This document shows positions 43,886-53,304 of a stretch of 59,972 bases of DNA, piece by piece (the stretch's first letter is position 1; each line of letters opens with the position of its first letter). The position numbers were made by a program, and so were the translations under genes. The notes under the pieces were generated by a model. That model had not been told where the DNA came from. It saw only the letters and a program-made list of their open reading frames with translations, and ran no database searches. The stretch covers positions 1 through 59,972 of the forward strand of contig JAIXZA010000092.1 in NCBI GenBank assembly GCA_027489965.1. The letters are read 5' to 3'. This stretch comes from Verrucomicrobiaceae bacterium (GTDB lineage: Bacteria > Verrucomicrobiota > Verrucomicrobiia > Verrucomicrobiales > Verrucomicrobiaceae).

Positions 43886-44938
43886 ATGCCAACCGATTCC
43901 GACATCCGCACCGCTCTTTCCCAAGTTCGTTACCCAGGCTTTAGCCGAGACATCATTTCATTTGGCCTCGTTAAAGGCATTAGCATTGAGGCTGGCAAGG
44001 TCATCGTTGATATCTCCGTCGCCACGCGTGATCCGAACATTCCGCGTCTGATTCATGAGCAGGCCATGGACGTCCTGATGAAAGTTGCTGGCGTCACGGA
44101 AGCAAAGCTGAATTTCGACATCAAAGAGCCGCCAAATACCGCTACGGCAACGGCTGACAAGCTGCCCAAGTCCAGCATTCCTGGCGTGAAGAAAATCATC
44201 GCCGTCGGCTCCGGAAAAGGCGGGGTGGGGAAGAGCACGGTGGCCTCTAACTTAGCCGTCGCGCTTGCAAAGAGAGGTGCCCGTGTCGGTCTGTGCGACT
44301 GCGATCTTTACGGTCCCAGCATCGCCCACATGTTCGGCAGCAATGACCGCCCGTTCCAAAATGAAGAGCAGCAAATCGTGCCAATCGAGCGTTACGGTCT
44401 GCAACTGATCAGCATGGGCTTCCTCTTGGACGACGACAGCGCCGTGATCGTTCGTGGCCCCATCGCTACCCGTTACATTCAGCAGTTCTTGCGTCAGGTC
44501 GCCTGGGATAATCTCGACTATCTTGTGCTCGATCTTCCTCCTGGCACTGGCGATATTCAGCTCACCATCGTGCAGACCGTGGCGCTGGATGGAGCAGTGA
44601 TCGTCACGACTCCACAAGAGGTGGCCTTGATCGATGCCCGTAAAGCCGTATCTATGTTCCAGAAGGTCAACGTTCCCATTCTTGGGATCATTGAAAACAT
44701 GAGTTACTTCCTCTGTCCGAGTGATGGCCAGATCTATCACATCTTTGGCAAAGGCGGCGGTGATCATGAAGCCAAGCGTCTCGGTGTCCCGCTACTCGGC
44801 CAGATCCCCATCGAGATGAGCGTCCGCGAATCCGGTGACGAAGGTCACCCCATTGCCCTGGAGGAAACCGCTCAAAGCCTCGCTTCCAAAACTTTCCATG
44901 AAATAGCCGCAAAGCTTACTGTAGCCGTACCGCTTTAA
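43886..44938 (+). CDS. apbC: Mrp/ApbC-type iron-sulphur carrier P-loop ATPase
   Basis: 350 residues. An N-terminal MIP18/DUF59 domain (about 4-80) precedes the deviant Walker A GKGGVGKST (110-118), typical of the MinD/Mrp family. Mrp/ApbC proteins load Fe-S clusters onto target enzymes. The usual C-terminal cluster-binding CxxC is here C277-P-S-D280, so only one of the two cysteines remains. Other family features such as NMSYF and IPIEMSVRESGDEG are kept. A hairpin resembling a terminator follows the stop (44964-44992). Confidence 0.93.
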   Translation: MPTDSDIRTALSQVRYPGFSRDIISFGLVKGISIEAGKVIVDISVATRDPNIPRLIHEQAMDVLMKVAGVTEAKLNFDIKEPPNTATATADKLPKSSIPGVKKIIAVGSGKGGVGKSTVASNLAVALAKRGARVGLCDCDLYGPSIAHMFGSNDRPFQNEEQQIVPIERYGLQLISMGFLLDDDSAVIVRGPIATRYIQQFLRQVAWDNLDYLVLDLPPGTGDIQLTIVQTVALDGAVIVTTPQEVALIDARKAVSMFQKVNVPILGIIENMSYFLCPSDGQIYHIFGKGGGDHEAKRLGVPLLGQIPIEMSVRESGDEGHPIALEETAQSLASKTFHEIAAKLTVAVPL

Positions 44939-45302
44939 AAACCTTTTGGATCAGCGTTACTCTCCATCCCCCTATCATTGGGGTTGGGGAATTTTAAAGG
45001 CGTGAAGAGGAATGTTCAGCATTCGCTGCGCAAGAACTACTGTTGCCATGAGCGTAATGATTCAGAGGTTTTGTTTTTTCTGTCCTCTTTCTTTCTGCCA
45101 ATGTGCAGGAATCAGGCAGCAGAGGCTATCAGAAACAAGATGGACAGTAAAAAGGAGGGGCATGGGCCATCACTCGAGCAACACAAAACGCATCAACAGA
45201 TCCTAGAGAGAAAGTTGGGGTTATCATGCCGCAAAGGCTCTGCGGCAGTCATTGGCTTGCTTGTACTACGCCAGCATGCACCCTTGAATGTTCGATGACT
45301 TC
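44939..45302. other. Intergenic region, 364 bp, without a supported gene
   Basis: Lies between the apbC and cupin stops, which converge. It begins with a terminator-like hairpin. A 106-codon frame on the plus strand (44978-45298) has no protein-like character (Cys- and Lys-scattered, no domain or signal) and was rejected. No RNA gene was recognised. Confidence 0.5.
44964..44992 (+). terminator. Probable rho-independent terminator after apbC
   Basis: CCATCCCC (44964-44971) pairs with GGGGTTGG (44980-44987), with one mismatch and an 8-nt loop, followed by GGAATTTT. It lies 25 bp after the apbC stop. The T tract is short. Confidence 0.45.
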
Positions 45303-45671
45303 TCAGCTGAAGAACGTATCTTCGTGGGAGTATGGCGGAGCGCAGCAGCAGAGCAGTCGGAGAGTCTGGGTGGCGGTGATTTGATGCCAGGCGCTGGGGG
45401 GAATGAGGATGGCATCACCTGGAGAGACTTCGCGGGTTTCGCCATCTATTTCCATGGTGCCGTGGCCTTCGAGGATGAAGTAGAACTCTTCACTGACCTT
45501 GTGATAGTGACGCTGGGTCGGTTGTCCAATAGGGATGGTGGCTTCGGCGAGGGATTGGTTTTGAACCGGTGCGTTGGTTTGATCCAGGATGCTACGGATC
45601 GTGCTGCCGTCTTTGGTGGTGAAGGGTGTTTGTTGGGAAAGCTGGTTGATCGTCATGGCTGAGTCTGTCAT
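45303..45671 (-). CDS. Cupin-domain protein
   Basis: 122 residues. The two cupin motifs are visible: H55-x-H57-x3-E61 followed by FYFILEGHGTMEIDGE, then SPGDAILIPPSAWHQI (H96). The metal-binding His/His/Glu/His set appears complete. Such single-domain cupins may be metal-dependent dioxygenases, isomerases or binding proteins; the activity is unknown. It is divergent from the SDR gene, with 35 bp between starts. Confidence 0.9.
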   Translation of the reverse strand: MTDSAMTINQLSQQTPFTTKDGSTIRSILDQTNAPVQNQSLAEATIPIGQPTQRHYHKVSEEFYFILEGHGTMEIDGETREVSPGDAILIPPSAWHQITATQTLRLLCCCAPPYSHEDTFFS

Positions 45672-45706
45672 CGTCGGGCGCTATCTAACGAAAGGCAAGT
45701 TCACGC

Positions 45707-46522
45707 ATGAAGTTCTCTACCCGCAACTGCACAGCCATCATCACTGGGGCCTCCTCGGGTCTTGGCGCCGAGTTTGCACGACAGTTGGCGCGTGACGCGC
45801 AAGTGCTGATCTTGGTTGCTAGACGGCTGGATGCCATGGAATCGGTCAAAGCGGAACTGTTGAGTTTAAAGGCTGACCTGAAGGTCGAACTCGTCGTCGC
45901 TGATTTATCCACGGACGCTGGACGAGCGGCGCTAGTGAGCTGGGTGGATCACGCCACTGTGAAGCCTAATTTACTGATCAACAACGCAGGTCTGGGGGAT
46001 TACGGTAGCTTCGCCAGTGCCTCTGAAGATCGGCTGAAAAGGCAGATCGACGTGAATGTCTCTGCGCTGGTTCTGCTTTCTCGGGCGCTGCTGCCCGTGC
46101 TTATGCAAACGGCCCCTGCGGGCATTCTCAATGTCAGCTCGTTGGCAAGCACTCTGCCCATGCCTGATCTGGCGGTTTATGCGGCTTCTAAATCTTTTGT
46201 TTCCAGTTTTAGTGAAGCGCTGGCTATCGAATTAGAACCGCATCAGATCCAAGTGACCTATGTCTGCCCTGGGCCGACGCCGACCAATTTCAGCAAAACG
46301 GCCAAGCGTGACGATGGCACGGACACCAATCGCGATGGGCAGGGCTTGCTGAGAATCCCCGCAAGCCAGGTCATCGCAGAATCACTGGCGGCCTTGAATT
46401 CAGGCAAAACTTGTCTTTTCCCTGGGCTTGGTGTCTCCATCGCGGCCCCCATTTTTTGGCACATGCCACGTTCTTTGCTACGCTGGGTCTTGCGTCGCCG
46501 TCACTCCCAATCCAAGCTTTAA
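45707..46522 (+). CDS. Short-chain dehydrogenase/reductase
   Basis: 271 residues. The NAD(P)-binding GASSGLG motif is at 14-20, NNAG at 92-95, catalytic Ser at about 144, and Y158-x3-K162 in VYAASK. It is a classical SDR of unknown substrate. It is divergent from the cupin gene, with 35 bp between starts, and is followed 8 bp later by the GH75-like gene, which has a good Shine-Dalgarno (AAGGAAG), so the latter two are likely cotranscribed. Confidence 0.93.
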   Translation: MKFSTRNCTAIITGASSGLGAEFARQLARDAQVLILVARRLDAMESVKAELLSLKADLKVELVVADLSTDAGRAALVSWVDHATVKPNLLINNAGLGDYGSFASASEDRLKRQIDVNVSALVLLSRALLPVLMQTAPAGILNVSSLASTLPMPDLAVYAASKSFVSSFSEALAIELEPHQIQVTYVCPGPTPTNFSKTAKRDDGTDTNRDGQGLLRIPASQVIAESLAALNSGKTCLFPGLGVSIAAPIFWHMPRSLLRWVLRRRHSQSKL

Positions 46523-46530
46523 GGAAGCCT

Positions 46531-48057
46531 ATGAAGCCCCCCACCGACACTACCTCATTGAATCCAGGACAGGGACCTTCCCCGTGGGAGCCTCGTCAGC
46601 CCAGAGGCGCTCTGAGTTCACTGATTCGACTGTTGGTGCTCATCATCATCTCCCTGCTTCTGGTGATCCCTTTTACACCGTTTGCTGGCAAGATTAAGCA
46701 GGGCATCAAAGAGATCGTCAGCGCAGGGCGCAGTAGCACAGAGATCGTGACTCGCGAGATCGAGCGGCGTGTCGAAGTGCCTGTAGAGGTCGTCAAAGAG
46801 GTGATCAAAGAAGTGCCCGCACCACCGCCACCGCTGCCAGATGACTTTATCCCGCGCAAGGAGGCCGATGTCTCCACCTTCTTCAACGGCATCACCATTA
46901 AAACCAAGCTTCTGACGGAGCAGGGGACCTACGCCAGTCTGGAGCGTCTAGACCCAGAGGCCTACAAAGCCGAGTTCCAGCTCAGTGTCCGTGTGCCAAA
47001 GGCCAATCAAACCGTGGCTGAGCTTTCCCGCATCAATCCTTCGCTGCCAAGTTTGCTTCCCGATCTCGCCGCCATGCTGCCCACCGCCAAGGTCTCCGGT
47101 TTCTACCACAAGCTCTATGAGAATAAGACCAACGGCATCCAGCGTGACATCACCCGCCTGAACAAGATCCTGGATCGGCATAACTTTTTTGATTGTGAGA
47201 CAATCCTGGAAATGAGCCACCCGACGAGTCAACGCAAAGCCCTGCTGATTCAGTCGGAGATGGATGTCGTGTGTGATGGCACGGATGGCGACCGCATGGC
47301 CACGCTGGATGAGTTCATCTACATGTCGGATTATTATCAGCCTTTCACCAGCTATGCTTGGGCAAAAAAAACCAAGACGCCGAATCCGCTGCTGGCGCGC
47401 TGGGAGGCCCGACTGGCTAAGGCCACGGAGCAATTCAATGTGAAAGGTCTGCCTGCCGAAAAGAACCGCGAGCTCAAAGCCCTGATTGATACGCTGAAAG
47501 TCGAGATCAGTGAGATGAAAGCCCGTAGTAGCCTCATTGCCGAGAAAGACCCTTTCATTGTGCTTTCATTGCTTTTCCGCGGATATACTTCCACCAATAA
47601 ATACACACCTCAGATGGGTGACTACGCCGTCGTCATCCATGGAGATAAAATGTATCCGGCCATCTGTGGTGACTACGGACCCACTCAGAAGATGGGCGAG
47701 GCCTCTCTCTTCATGGCCAAAGCTATCAGTGAGAAAGCGACTCCCTACAGGCGTCCAGAAAGTGACCTCAAAATCACCTACCTTATCTTTCCAGGGACTG
47801 CTGAAAAGCCAAATGCCCCGCCGAATCTGGATCACTGGCATGACAAGTGCAGCGCCTATCTCAAAGAACTCGGTGCCCCAGGTTCGGGTCATGAGCTTCA
47901 TCGCTGGGAAGATCCCTTTAAAAAGCCTGAACTTGTTCCTGCTGTTGTAGCGCCTATCGACGGGACGACTCCAGTGGTGCCAAGCGTTGCTCCAGCAGCG
48001 GCTCCGGCCGGCGCTTCAGCAACTCCAGCTGGATCGATGGCTCCCAAAACACCTTGA
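46531..48057 (+). CDS. Glycoside hydrolase family 75 (chitosanase)-like membrane-anchored protein
   Basis: 508 residues from the ATG at 46531, preceded by AAGGAAG; the frame is open upstream inside the SDR gene. An N-terminal membrane helix (about 29-48) is followed by a charged coiled-coil-like segment with repeated EVV/EVI and Pro (73-103). The catalytic part has DVVCDGTDGDRM (245-256) and GDYGPTQKMGEAS (380-392), which match GH75 fungal-type chitosanase signatures with a possible catalytic D381/E390 pair. A long insertion separates these, and the C-terminus is an Ala/Pro-rich tail. The GH75 assignment is from motif resemblance; the substrate is unproven. Confidence 0.62.
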   Translation: MKPPTDTTSLNPGQGPSPWEPRQPRGALSSLIRLLVLIIISLLLVIPFTPFAGKIKQGIKEIVSAGRSSTEIVTREIERRVEVPVEVVKEVIKEVPAPPPPLPDDFIPRKEADVSTFFNGITIKTKLLTEQGTYASLERLDPEAYKAEFQLSVRVPKANQTVAELSRINPSLPSLLPDLAAMLPTAKVSGFYHKLYENKTNGIQRDITRLNKILDRHNFFDCETILEMSHPTSQRKALLIQSEMDVVCDGTDGDRMATLDEFIYMSDYYQPFTSYAWAKKTKTPNPLLARWEARLAKATEQFNVKGLPAEKNRELKALIDTLKVEISEMKARSSLIAEKDPFIVLSLLFRGYTSTNKYTPQMGDYAVVIHGDKMYPAICGDYGPTQKMGEASLFMAKAISEKATPYRRPESDLKITYLIFPGTAEKPNAPPNLDHWHDKCSAYLKELGAPGSGHELHRWEDPFKKPELVPAVVAPIDGTTPVVPSVAPAAAPAGASATPAGSMAPKTP

Positions 48058-48233
48058 GCTTGAGTTGCTGAAACCATTCGTTTCTGAGACTGCTTGCCAG
48101 GCTCAGAGAGAAAAGTCTGGCATTTGGCTCCTATTTCATCTTCTTAATGGCTGAAGCCGCAAGTTTGCCTGGGCGCTAACTCCGCCTTGCACTCTCGTGA
48201 TTTCCTCCGACCTTCCGCGCCCATTTTTCAGCT

Positions 48234-50066
48234 ATGATCCCTAACGCCTACCGCTCCCTCCACTGCAACGCCGTCCGCCCTGAGCACATCGGTCAGACTG
48301 TCACTCTCTGTGGCTGGGTGAATTCGGCGCGCGACCATGGCGGCGTCATTTTCATCGACTTGCGCGACCGCGAGGGCCTGACTCAGGTCGTCTTTCGCCC
48401 CGAGGAAAATGCAGCCCTAGCTGAGCAAAGCCACACCCTGCGGGATGAGGACGTCATCCAAGTTATCGGAAAAGTTGCTGCTCGTCTCACAGGAACTGAA
48501 AATGCAAAACTTGGCACTGGCGAAGTCGAAATCGTCGCCACCGAACTCAAGGTGCTGAACAAGTCTGAAGTCTTGCCTTTCCACCTCGATCGCGAGATGT
48601 CGAACGAAGACCTGCGGATGAAGTATCGTTACCTCGATCTGCGCCGCGAGCGCATGAACAAGAACATCCGCACCCGTCACAAGATCACCACCGCGGCCCG
48701 CAATTACCTCGACGCTACCGGTTTCATCGAGGTCGAAACGCCGATCCTCTCGAACCCGACGCCAGAAGGGGCTCGTGACTTTCTCGTGCCTGCCCGCCTC
48801 AGCCCAGGCAAGTTTTTCGCGCTTCCACAGGCACCGCAGCAGTACAAACAGCTTCTCATGGTCGCTGGTCTTGAGCGTTATTTCCAAATCGCCCGCTGCT
48901 TCCGTGACGAAGATCTGCGCGCCGACCGCCAGCCTGAGTTTACTCAGATCGACATCGAGGCCAGCTTCATCGAGCAAAACGACATCATCCAGCTCGTCGA
49001 AGGCCTGCTCGCCAGCATGTTCAAAGCCGGTCAGGGCGTGGACATCCCCACCTCCTTCCAGCGCATCACTTACCAGCATGCCATGGACGTTTACGGTTCG
49101 GACAAACCCGACACTCGTTACGGTTTGGAGATCGTCGATATGGCCGATGTCTTCGCGAACAGCGGCTTCAAAATCTTCCGCACTATCCTTGAAGGCGGCG
49201 GTGTCGTCCGCGCCATTAACGCCAAAGGTTTCGCCGGCATCACCACGGGCCAGATGATCCGCCTCAACGAGCTCGCCATCCAGGCTGGCATGAAGGTCAA
49301 GCAGCTCGCCTTCATCAAGGTGGAGCGCAACGCAGAAGGCGTGCTCGAATACAAGAGCCCACTGTGGAAGTTCTTCGGCGAAGACGAACAAAAAGCACTC
49401 ATCGCCAAACTCGGTGTCGAGGAAAACGACATCGTCTTCTTCTACGCTGGCACCTGGGATGATGCCTGCAACATCCTTGGCAAAGTCCGCCTTGAGATCG
49501 CTTCGATGCAAAAACTCACTGAGGGCAGCACGGCGCTGAACTTCCTCTGGGTCGTCGATTTCCCACTGCTCGCCTACAGCCCTGAAGATCAGAGCTGGGT
49601 GGCCGTGCATCACCCCTTCACCCGTCCGAAGGCCGAAGACGTGCCGCTTCTCAATGCCGGTGAATACGGCAAAGTCCGCGCTGAAGCCTACGACGTCGTC
49701 CTCAACGGCTACGAACTCGGCGGCGGCTCCATCCGAATCCACGAAAGCGACCTCCAGGCCAAGATGTTTAGCGTGCTCGGCGTCACGCCCGAGGAGCAGG
49801 AACTCAAGTTCAGCCACATCCTCGAAGCCTTCAAATTCGGTGCCCCTCCACACGGTGGCCTCGCCCTCGGTCTCGACCGTATCGCCATGCTGGTTAGCGG
49901 AGAGGAAAGCATCCGCGAAGTCATCGCCTTCCCGAAAAACAACAAGGCCTGCGATCTCATGACCGACAGCCCGACAAATGTGGACTTTAAGTCCCTGCGC
50001 GAGCTTTATGTTCAGAGCACCTGGAAAGAGAAGAAAAAGGAAGACGCCGAGGCTCCTGCTGCCTAA
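48234..50066 (+). CDS. aspS: Aspartyl-tRNA synthetase
   Basis: 610 residues, the usual bacterial AspRS length. The N-terminal OB fold binds the anticodon (about 20-110, VTLCGWVNSARDHGGVIFIDLRDREGLTQVV). Class II motifs follow: motif 1 near ATGFIEVETPILSNPTPEGARDFLVP, motif 2 ARCFRDEDLRADRQPEFTQID, the bacterial GAD insertion (about 290-415), and motif 3 GAPPHGGLALGLDR. The long antisense frame opposite it is not coding. It charges tRNA-Asp; whether it is discriminating or also charges tRNA-Asn cannot be told. No tRNA gene is adjacent. Confidence 0.98.
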   Translation: MIPNAYRSLHCNAVRPEHIGQTVTLCGWVNSARDHGGVIFIDLRDREGLTQVVFRPEENAALAEQSHTLRDEDVIQVIGKVAARLTGTENAKLGTGEVEIVATELKVLNKSEVLPFHLDREMSNEDLRMKYRYLDLRRERMNKNIRTRHKITTAARNYLDATGFIEVETPILSNPTPEGARDFLVPARLSPGKFFALPQAPQQYKQLLMVAGLERYFQIARCFRDEDLRADRQPEFTQIDIEASFIEQNDIIQLVEGLLASMFKAGQGVDIPTSFQRITYQHAMDVYGSDKPDTRYGLEIVDMADVFANSGFKIFRTILEGGGVVRAINAKGFAGITTGQMIRLNELAIQAGMKVKQLAFIKVERNAEGVLEYKSPLWKFFGEDEQKALIAKLGVEENDIVFFYAGTWDDACNILGKVRLEIASMQKLTEGSTALNFLWVVDFPLLAYSPEDQSWVAVHHPFTRPKAEDVPLLNAGEYGKVRAEAYDVVLNGYELGGGSIRIHESDLQAKMFSVLGVTPEEQELKFSHILEAFKFGAPPHGGLALGLDRIAMLVSGEESIREVIAFPKNNKACDLMTDSPTNVDFKSLRELYVQSTWKEKKKEDAEAPAA

Positions 50067-50427
50067 CGGCCTCGATTCCCATTCATCACGTTGGCTTGGA
50101 AGTGACTAGACCGCCGCAGTTTCCCAAAAGGGGTAACGTGGCGGATCAAAGTCTCACTTCTCCACTTCAACCAGAGTCACTTGCTCATGGACGTAACTCC
50201 CCATTCTACACGCCCTGGATGAAATGAATATGCTGTGAGGCGGGCTTCGGACCACACATCACAGGGATGGATTCTGGTCTGTAAATGATCTTGGATTCCC
50301 GTTTTTAAGCATGAGGATCTACTGTGGCCTTTTGGGGTCTTCTGGGCTGACTTTGATGAACATCAGGCTGGCTGAGATTGATGAGGTGGATCGCACTTGA
50401 TCGGCGCGACCCACCATCACGGTAACC
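50067..50427. other. Intergenic region, 361 bp, with a strong hairpin
   Basis: Between aspS and the convergently encoded giant FG-GAP protein. A GC-rich imperfect hairpin lies at 50111-50144 and has no T tract. No open reading frame, RNA gene or other repeat was recognised in the rest. Confidence 0.5.
50111..50144. other. Stable imperfect hairpin downstream of aspS
   Basis: CCGCCGCAGTTTCCC (50111-50125) pairs imperfectly with 50130-50144 around an AAAA loop: the outer seven pairs (one G-T) and the inner CCC/GGG hold, with mismatches between. No T run follows, so it is not a standard rho-independent terminator, but it may protect or process the mRNA 3' end. Confidence 0.45.
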
Positions 50428-53304
50428 TTACAGTTTGCCCTTCATGATCTGGCGCACGCCATTGTCGAATTCTACGACGATGACAGAATCGTTAATGGCG
50501 TCGGAATCAGTGCCTTCTTGAATGGCTTTGCCAAGACCCGTAGCACCGGCACCACCGGCTGTGAGATTGTTCGCTGGAAGTGAGAAGGACTTTACTTTGC
50601 TTGGTTGGTTGTTGAATAGTTGGCCCTTGCGCAAGACCAAGTAAGGACGGCGCAGAGTGTCTGTCGTTGCGGTCACGGGTAGGGAGCTAGCTCCCTGGAA
50701 CAGGGCCAAGTCGGTGCCTTTGGCTGCACCGACCAGTGTGGTAAGCACGAGGTAGGTTCCACGATGAGGTTCTACTTCAACACGGTTGATCACACCAATC
50801 GTGGCGTTACCGCAGTTGGGTGCTATTTGTCCTTCACGAATCAGGACTGCGAGTTGGTTTGCTGGATTGCTTTGCAAAAGAAGCAGAGCCTGATCATTGG
50901 CCGCCGTGACGCCGGTGCCTGCTAGTTGAACTAAGGCCAGTTGCTGGCCGTAGGTTTGCCAGAATGAGATGAATTTAGCAATTCTAATTCCTGCAAGGCC
51001 TGGAAAGCCTGGACGGCTTGGAGCTGGAACGTAGCCTGTTGTGGCTACACCAAGGTCGACACCCTTTCGAAGAATCTGACGGGTAGTCGCTCCATTGTGC
51101 AACCAAAGTCCTTCGTTTTGAGCGGCAGGGACGGCGGAAGCCGGAGTGCCAGCTATGGTGGCACGGTAAAGCACATTCGTCGCGTCGGCAGATTCAGCGA
51201 TGTAGCTAGCAAAGACGGCCCCAGGAATGGCAGTGCTCTCAGCATTGTTGACGGGCAGCCCCTTCTGAGAAATCAGCGTGGTTGGTCCGCCGAAGGTTTT
51301 AGCAAAAATAGCCTGATCTTGAGTTTTTGGCGCACCACCTGCCACAGCCGTAGCAAACACAGTCAAAGCATCATACTGAGCCACTCTGCCGGTGAATTGA
51401 CCCAGTGTCGGACCAGAGGCGAAGGCTGCGAAGCCTTCGCGCTTAGTTTCAATGGGCGTCGTGAAATTAGAACTAAAAAGGCCGCTGTCATTTGTGGGTA
51501 CCGTGCCATTCACATTGGGGCGGAGTGTGCAGGTCACTGATAGCAGATCAGCCGCGCGGGATTGGGTCACTTGGGTAAAGCTTAGAGGCGCAGCACCATC
51601 ATTCCGTAAATCGATGCTGTTGGGGTCTGGGTCGCCAGGCCATTCAAATGTGTTAATAAGTTTGCCTGTTTGAAAAAAATCTTCAGCTGGGTCAGTGCCA
51701 AAATAAATGGCCTGATTACTGCTGGGGGTAATGGCAGTGCTTTTCCCTACTGGAAGCAAGCTGGCCTGGTAAATGGCGCGGCTTGGTGCATTCAAAAGGG
51801 CTCGTGTGAGCACATTGATCGTTCCAACGCCACCGACAGACAGATTACGGCTTTTGTTGCCCAATTCAAGGCCTGCGGGATTCAGGGTGCTCCAGATCCC
51901 CGTGTCTTTGCCAGCGTTAGATCCTGGACCCGTGAGTGTGCTTGTGAAGGCAATCTCGCTATCAGCGTTGATGCAGACATCGCTAAAAGCATTGAAAAGA
52001 ATGCTTTCGGCTCCAGGAGCAAAGTCACCTCTGGCGGCGACTTTTTTCAAGGGCATTTGGCTCGTGATGGGTTTGATGATGTAAACGGAGCCAACGTTGG
52101 GCCCTGCTGTAGAATCATTTGAGGCAGCGATGATGGCGGTTTCACCAACGAGGGCAACCGCTGAGCCAAAAGCTTGAGCTGTGTTTTGTGGAGCCGGAAT
52201 TTTCAACAGCTCCGTGGTGTTGGTGCTGCTGATGGTATTGAGGTCATAGATGTAGGCTGCGCCCTGATTTGTGTTTTTGCCAGGTGCACCGATGATGATG
52301 AGGCCGCTTTGAGTGCTGCTGATGCTTTTGCCGAATAGATCACCTACTGCGCTGTCGCTCGGAGCAAGGGTGATTTCTTCACCTGTCAGTAGATTGTATG
52401 TCACTACCTTGCCTCTGGTTGGGCTTGCTAAGGTGGTTGCGTGCATGATCACCAGTCCCTTTGCGAGAGCGACGGCTGAGCCGGCGGTGTCGCCTGCTGC
52501 GGCACCTGTTGGGGTGAAGCGCTTTAGAAGTGCGCCAGTTGTCATATCAAAGGCTAGGAAGCCTCCTGTTTTAACCGTTAATCCATTGCTCATTTTGGGT
52601 GAGCCAACAATCCCGATATTCCCCTCAACCGCGACGCTGCTGCCGAAGCCATCAGCTGCTAAACCCAAGTCATCCGTCAATTTGATCGGTTCAATTTCGG
52701 ATTTGGTGTAATCATAAATGTAGGCGCTTCCTTTGCCTGCATCATCTGCTGGGCTGCCGATGAGGAGGCGAGTGCCAAAAATGGCCAGAGATGTGCCAAA
52801 TTGATCGCCTGGCGCACCATTTTCTCCTAGACCGCTCGGGAGAATAATGGTCGATAAAATTTTACCCGAAGTCGCATTGAAAATAAAGACGCTGCCAGTT
52901 GTGGCGTTGCTAACGTCGGGCGCACCAACAGCAATCACGTCTCCAAAGATCGCGCAGCTTTGGCCCAGGCGTCTATCGTTATCGGCGGCAATCGGGTAGG
53001 TGAGCTTGCGTGTCCAGAGTCCTGTCACGGCGTTGAAGACCTGAACAGATCCTTGATCAGGCGCGCCCTCATCTGCCGATGGAGTCCCGACGACAATCCA
53101 TTTTTCAGAGACAGCAAGCGTGCCATGAGCATTGCCCATTTCAAAGTTGGCGGGGTTCATATCCCATCTACCAAAAAGTTTTTGAGCACTCAAATCCACG
53201 GCAGAAACATTCAAAGATAAGGCAAGCGTTAATCCTGATAGCAGAAAGGCTAAGGATCGTTTCTTCGATGATGTGGTTAGGTTGGTTGAAAAGGGTGTTT
53301 TCAT
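50428..53304 (-). CDS. Giant secreted FG-GAP-type beta-propeller protein
   Basis: 958 residues with an N-terminal basic/hydrophobic signal region (about 1-35, cleaved near NVSA). Residues 40-410 contain about seven repeats of the form ...GDQFGTSLAIFGTRLLIGSPADDAGKGSAYIYD, which matches the FG-GAP/integrin-alpha propeller with GxxFGxSxA and IGAP elements. The rest (about 420-958) is beta-rich, with repeats such as VRGDFAPGAESILFNAFSDVCIN that resemble other verrucomicrobial surface proteins. The likely role is extracellular adhesion or structure. It stands alone, convergent with aspS. Confidence 0.78.
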   Translation of the reverse strand: MKTPFSTNLTTSSKKRSLAFLLSGLTLALSLNVSAVDLSAQKLFGRWDMNPANFEMGNAHGTLAVSEKWIVVGTPSADEGAPDQGSVQVFNAVTGLWTRKLTYPIAADNDRRLGQSCAIFGDVIAVGAPDVSNATTGSVFIFNATSGKILSTIILPSGLGENGAPGDQFGTSLAIFGTRLLIGSPADDAGKGSAYIYDYTKSEIEPIKLTDDLGLAADGFGSSVAVEGNIGIVGSPKMSNGLTVKTGGFLAFDMTTGALLKRFTPTGAAAGDTAGSAVALAKGLVIMHATTLASPTRGKVVTYNLLTGEEITLAPSDSAVGDLFGKSISSTQSGLIIIGAPGKNTNQGAAYIYDLNTISSTNTTELLKIPAPQNTAQAFGSAVALVGETAIIAASNDSTAGPNVGSVYIIKPITSQMPLKKVAARGDFAPGAESILFNAFSDVCINADSEIAFTSTLTGPGSNAGKDTGIWSTLNPAGLELGNKSRNLSVGGVGTINVLTRALLNAPSRAIYQASLLPVGKSTAITPSSNQAIYFGTDPAEDFFQTGKLINTFEWPGDPDPNSIDLRNDGAAPLSFTQVTQSRAADLLSVTCTLRPNVNGTVPTNDSGLFSSNFTTPIETKREGFAAFASGPTLGQFTGRVAQYDALTVFATAVAGGAPKTQDQAIFAKTFGGPTTLISQKGLPVNNAESTAIPGAVFASYIAESADATNVLYRATIAGTPASAVPAAQNEGLWLHNGATTRQILRKGVDLGVATTGYVPAPSRPGFPGLAGIRIAKFISFWQTYGQQLALVQLAGTGVTAANDQALLLLQSNPANQLAVLIREGQIAPNCGNATIGVINRVEVEPHRGTYLVLTTLVGAAKGTDLALFQGASSLPVTATTDTLRRPYLVLRKGQLFNNQPSKVKSFSLPANNLTAGGAGATGLGKAIQEGTDSDAINDSVIVVEFDNGVRQIMKGKL

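Noticed and set aside
44978..45298. 106-codon frame between apbC and the cupin gene
   Set aside because: Overlaps the terminator-like hairpin and has no domain, signal or plausible composition.
48417..49853. A 478-codon frame antisense to aspS
   Set aside because: aspS is unmistakable on the other strand; long antisense frames arise from codon bias in GC-rich genes, and the product has no recognisable domain.
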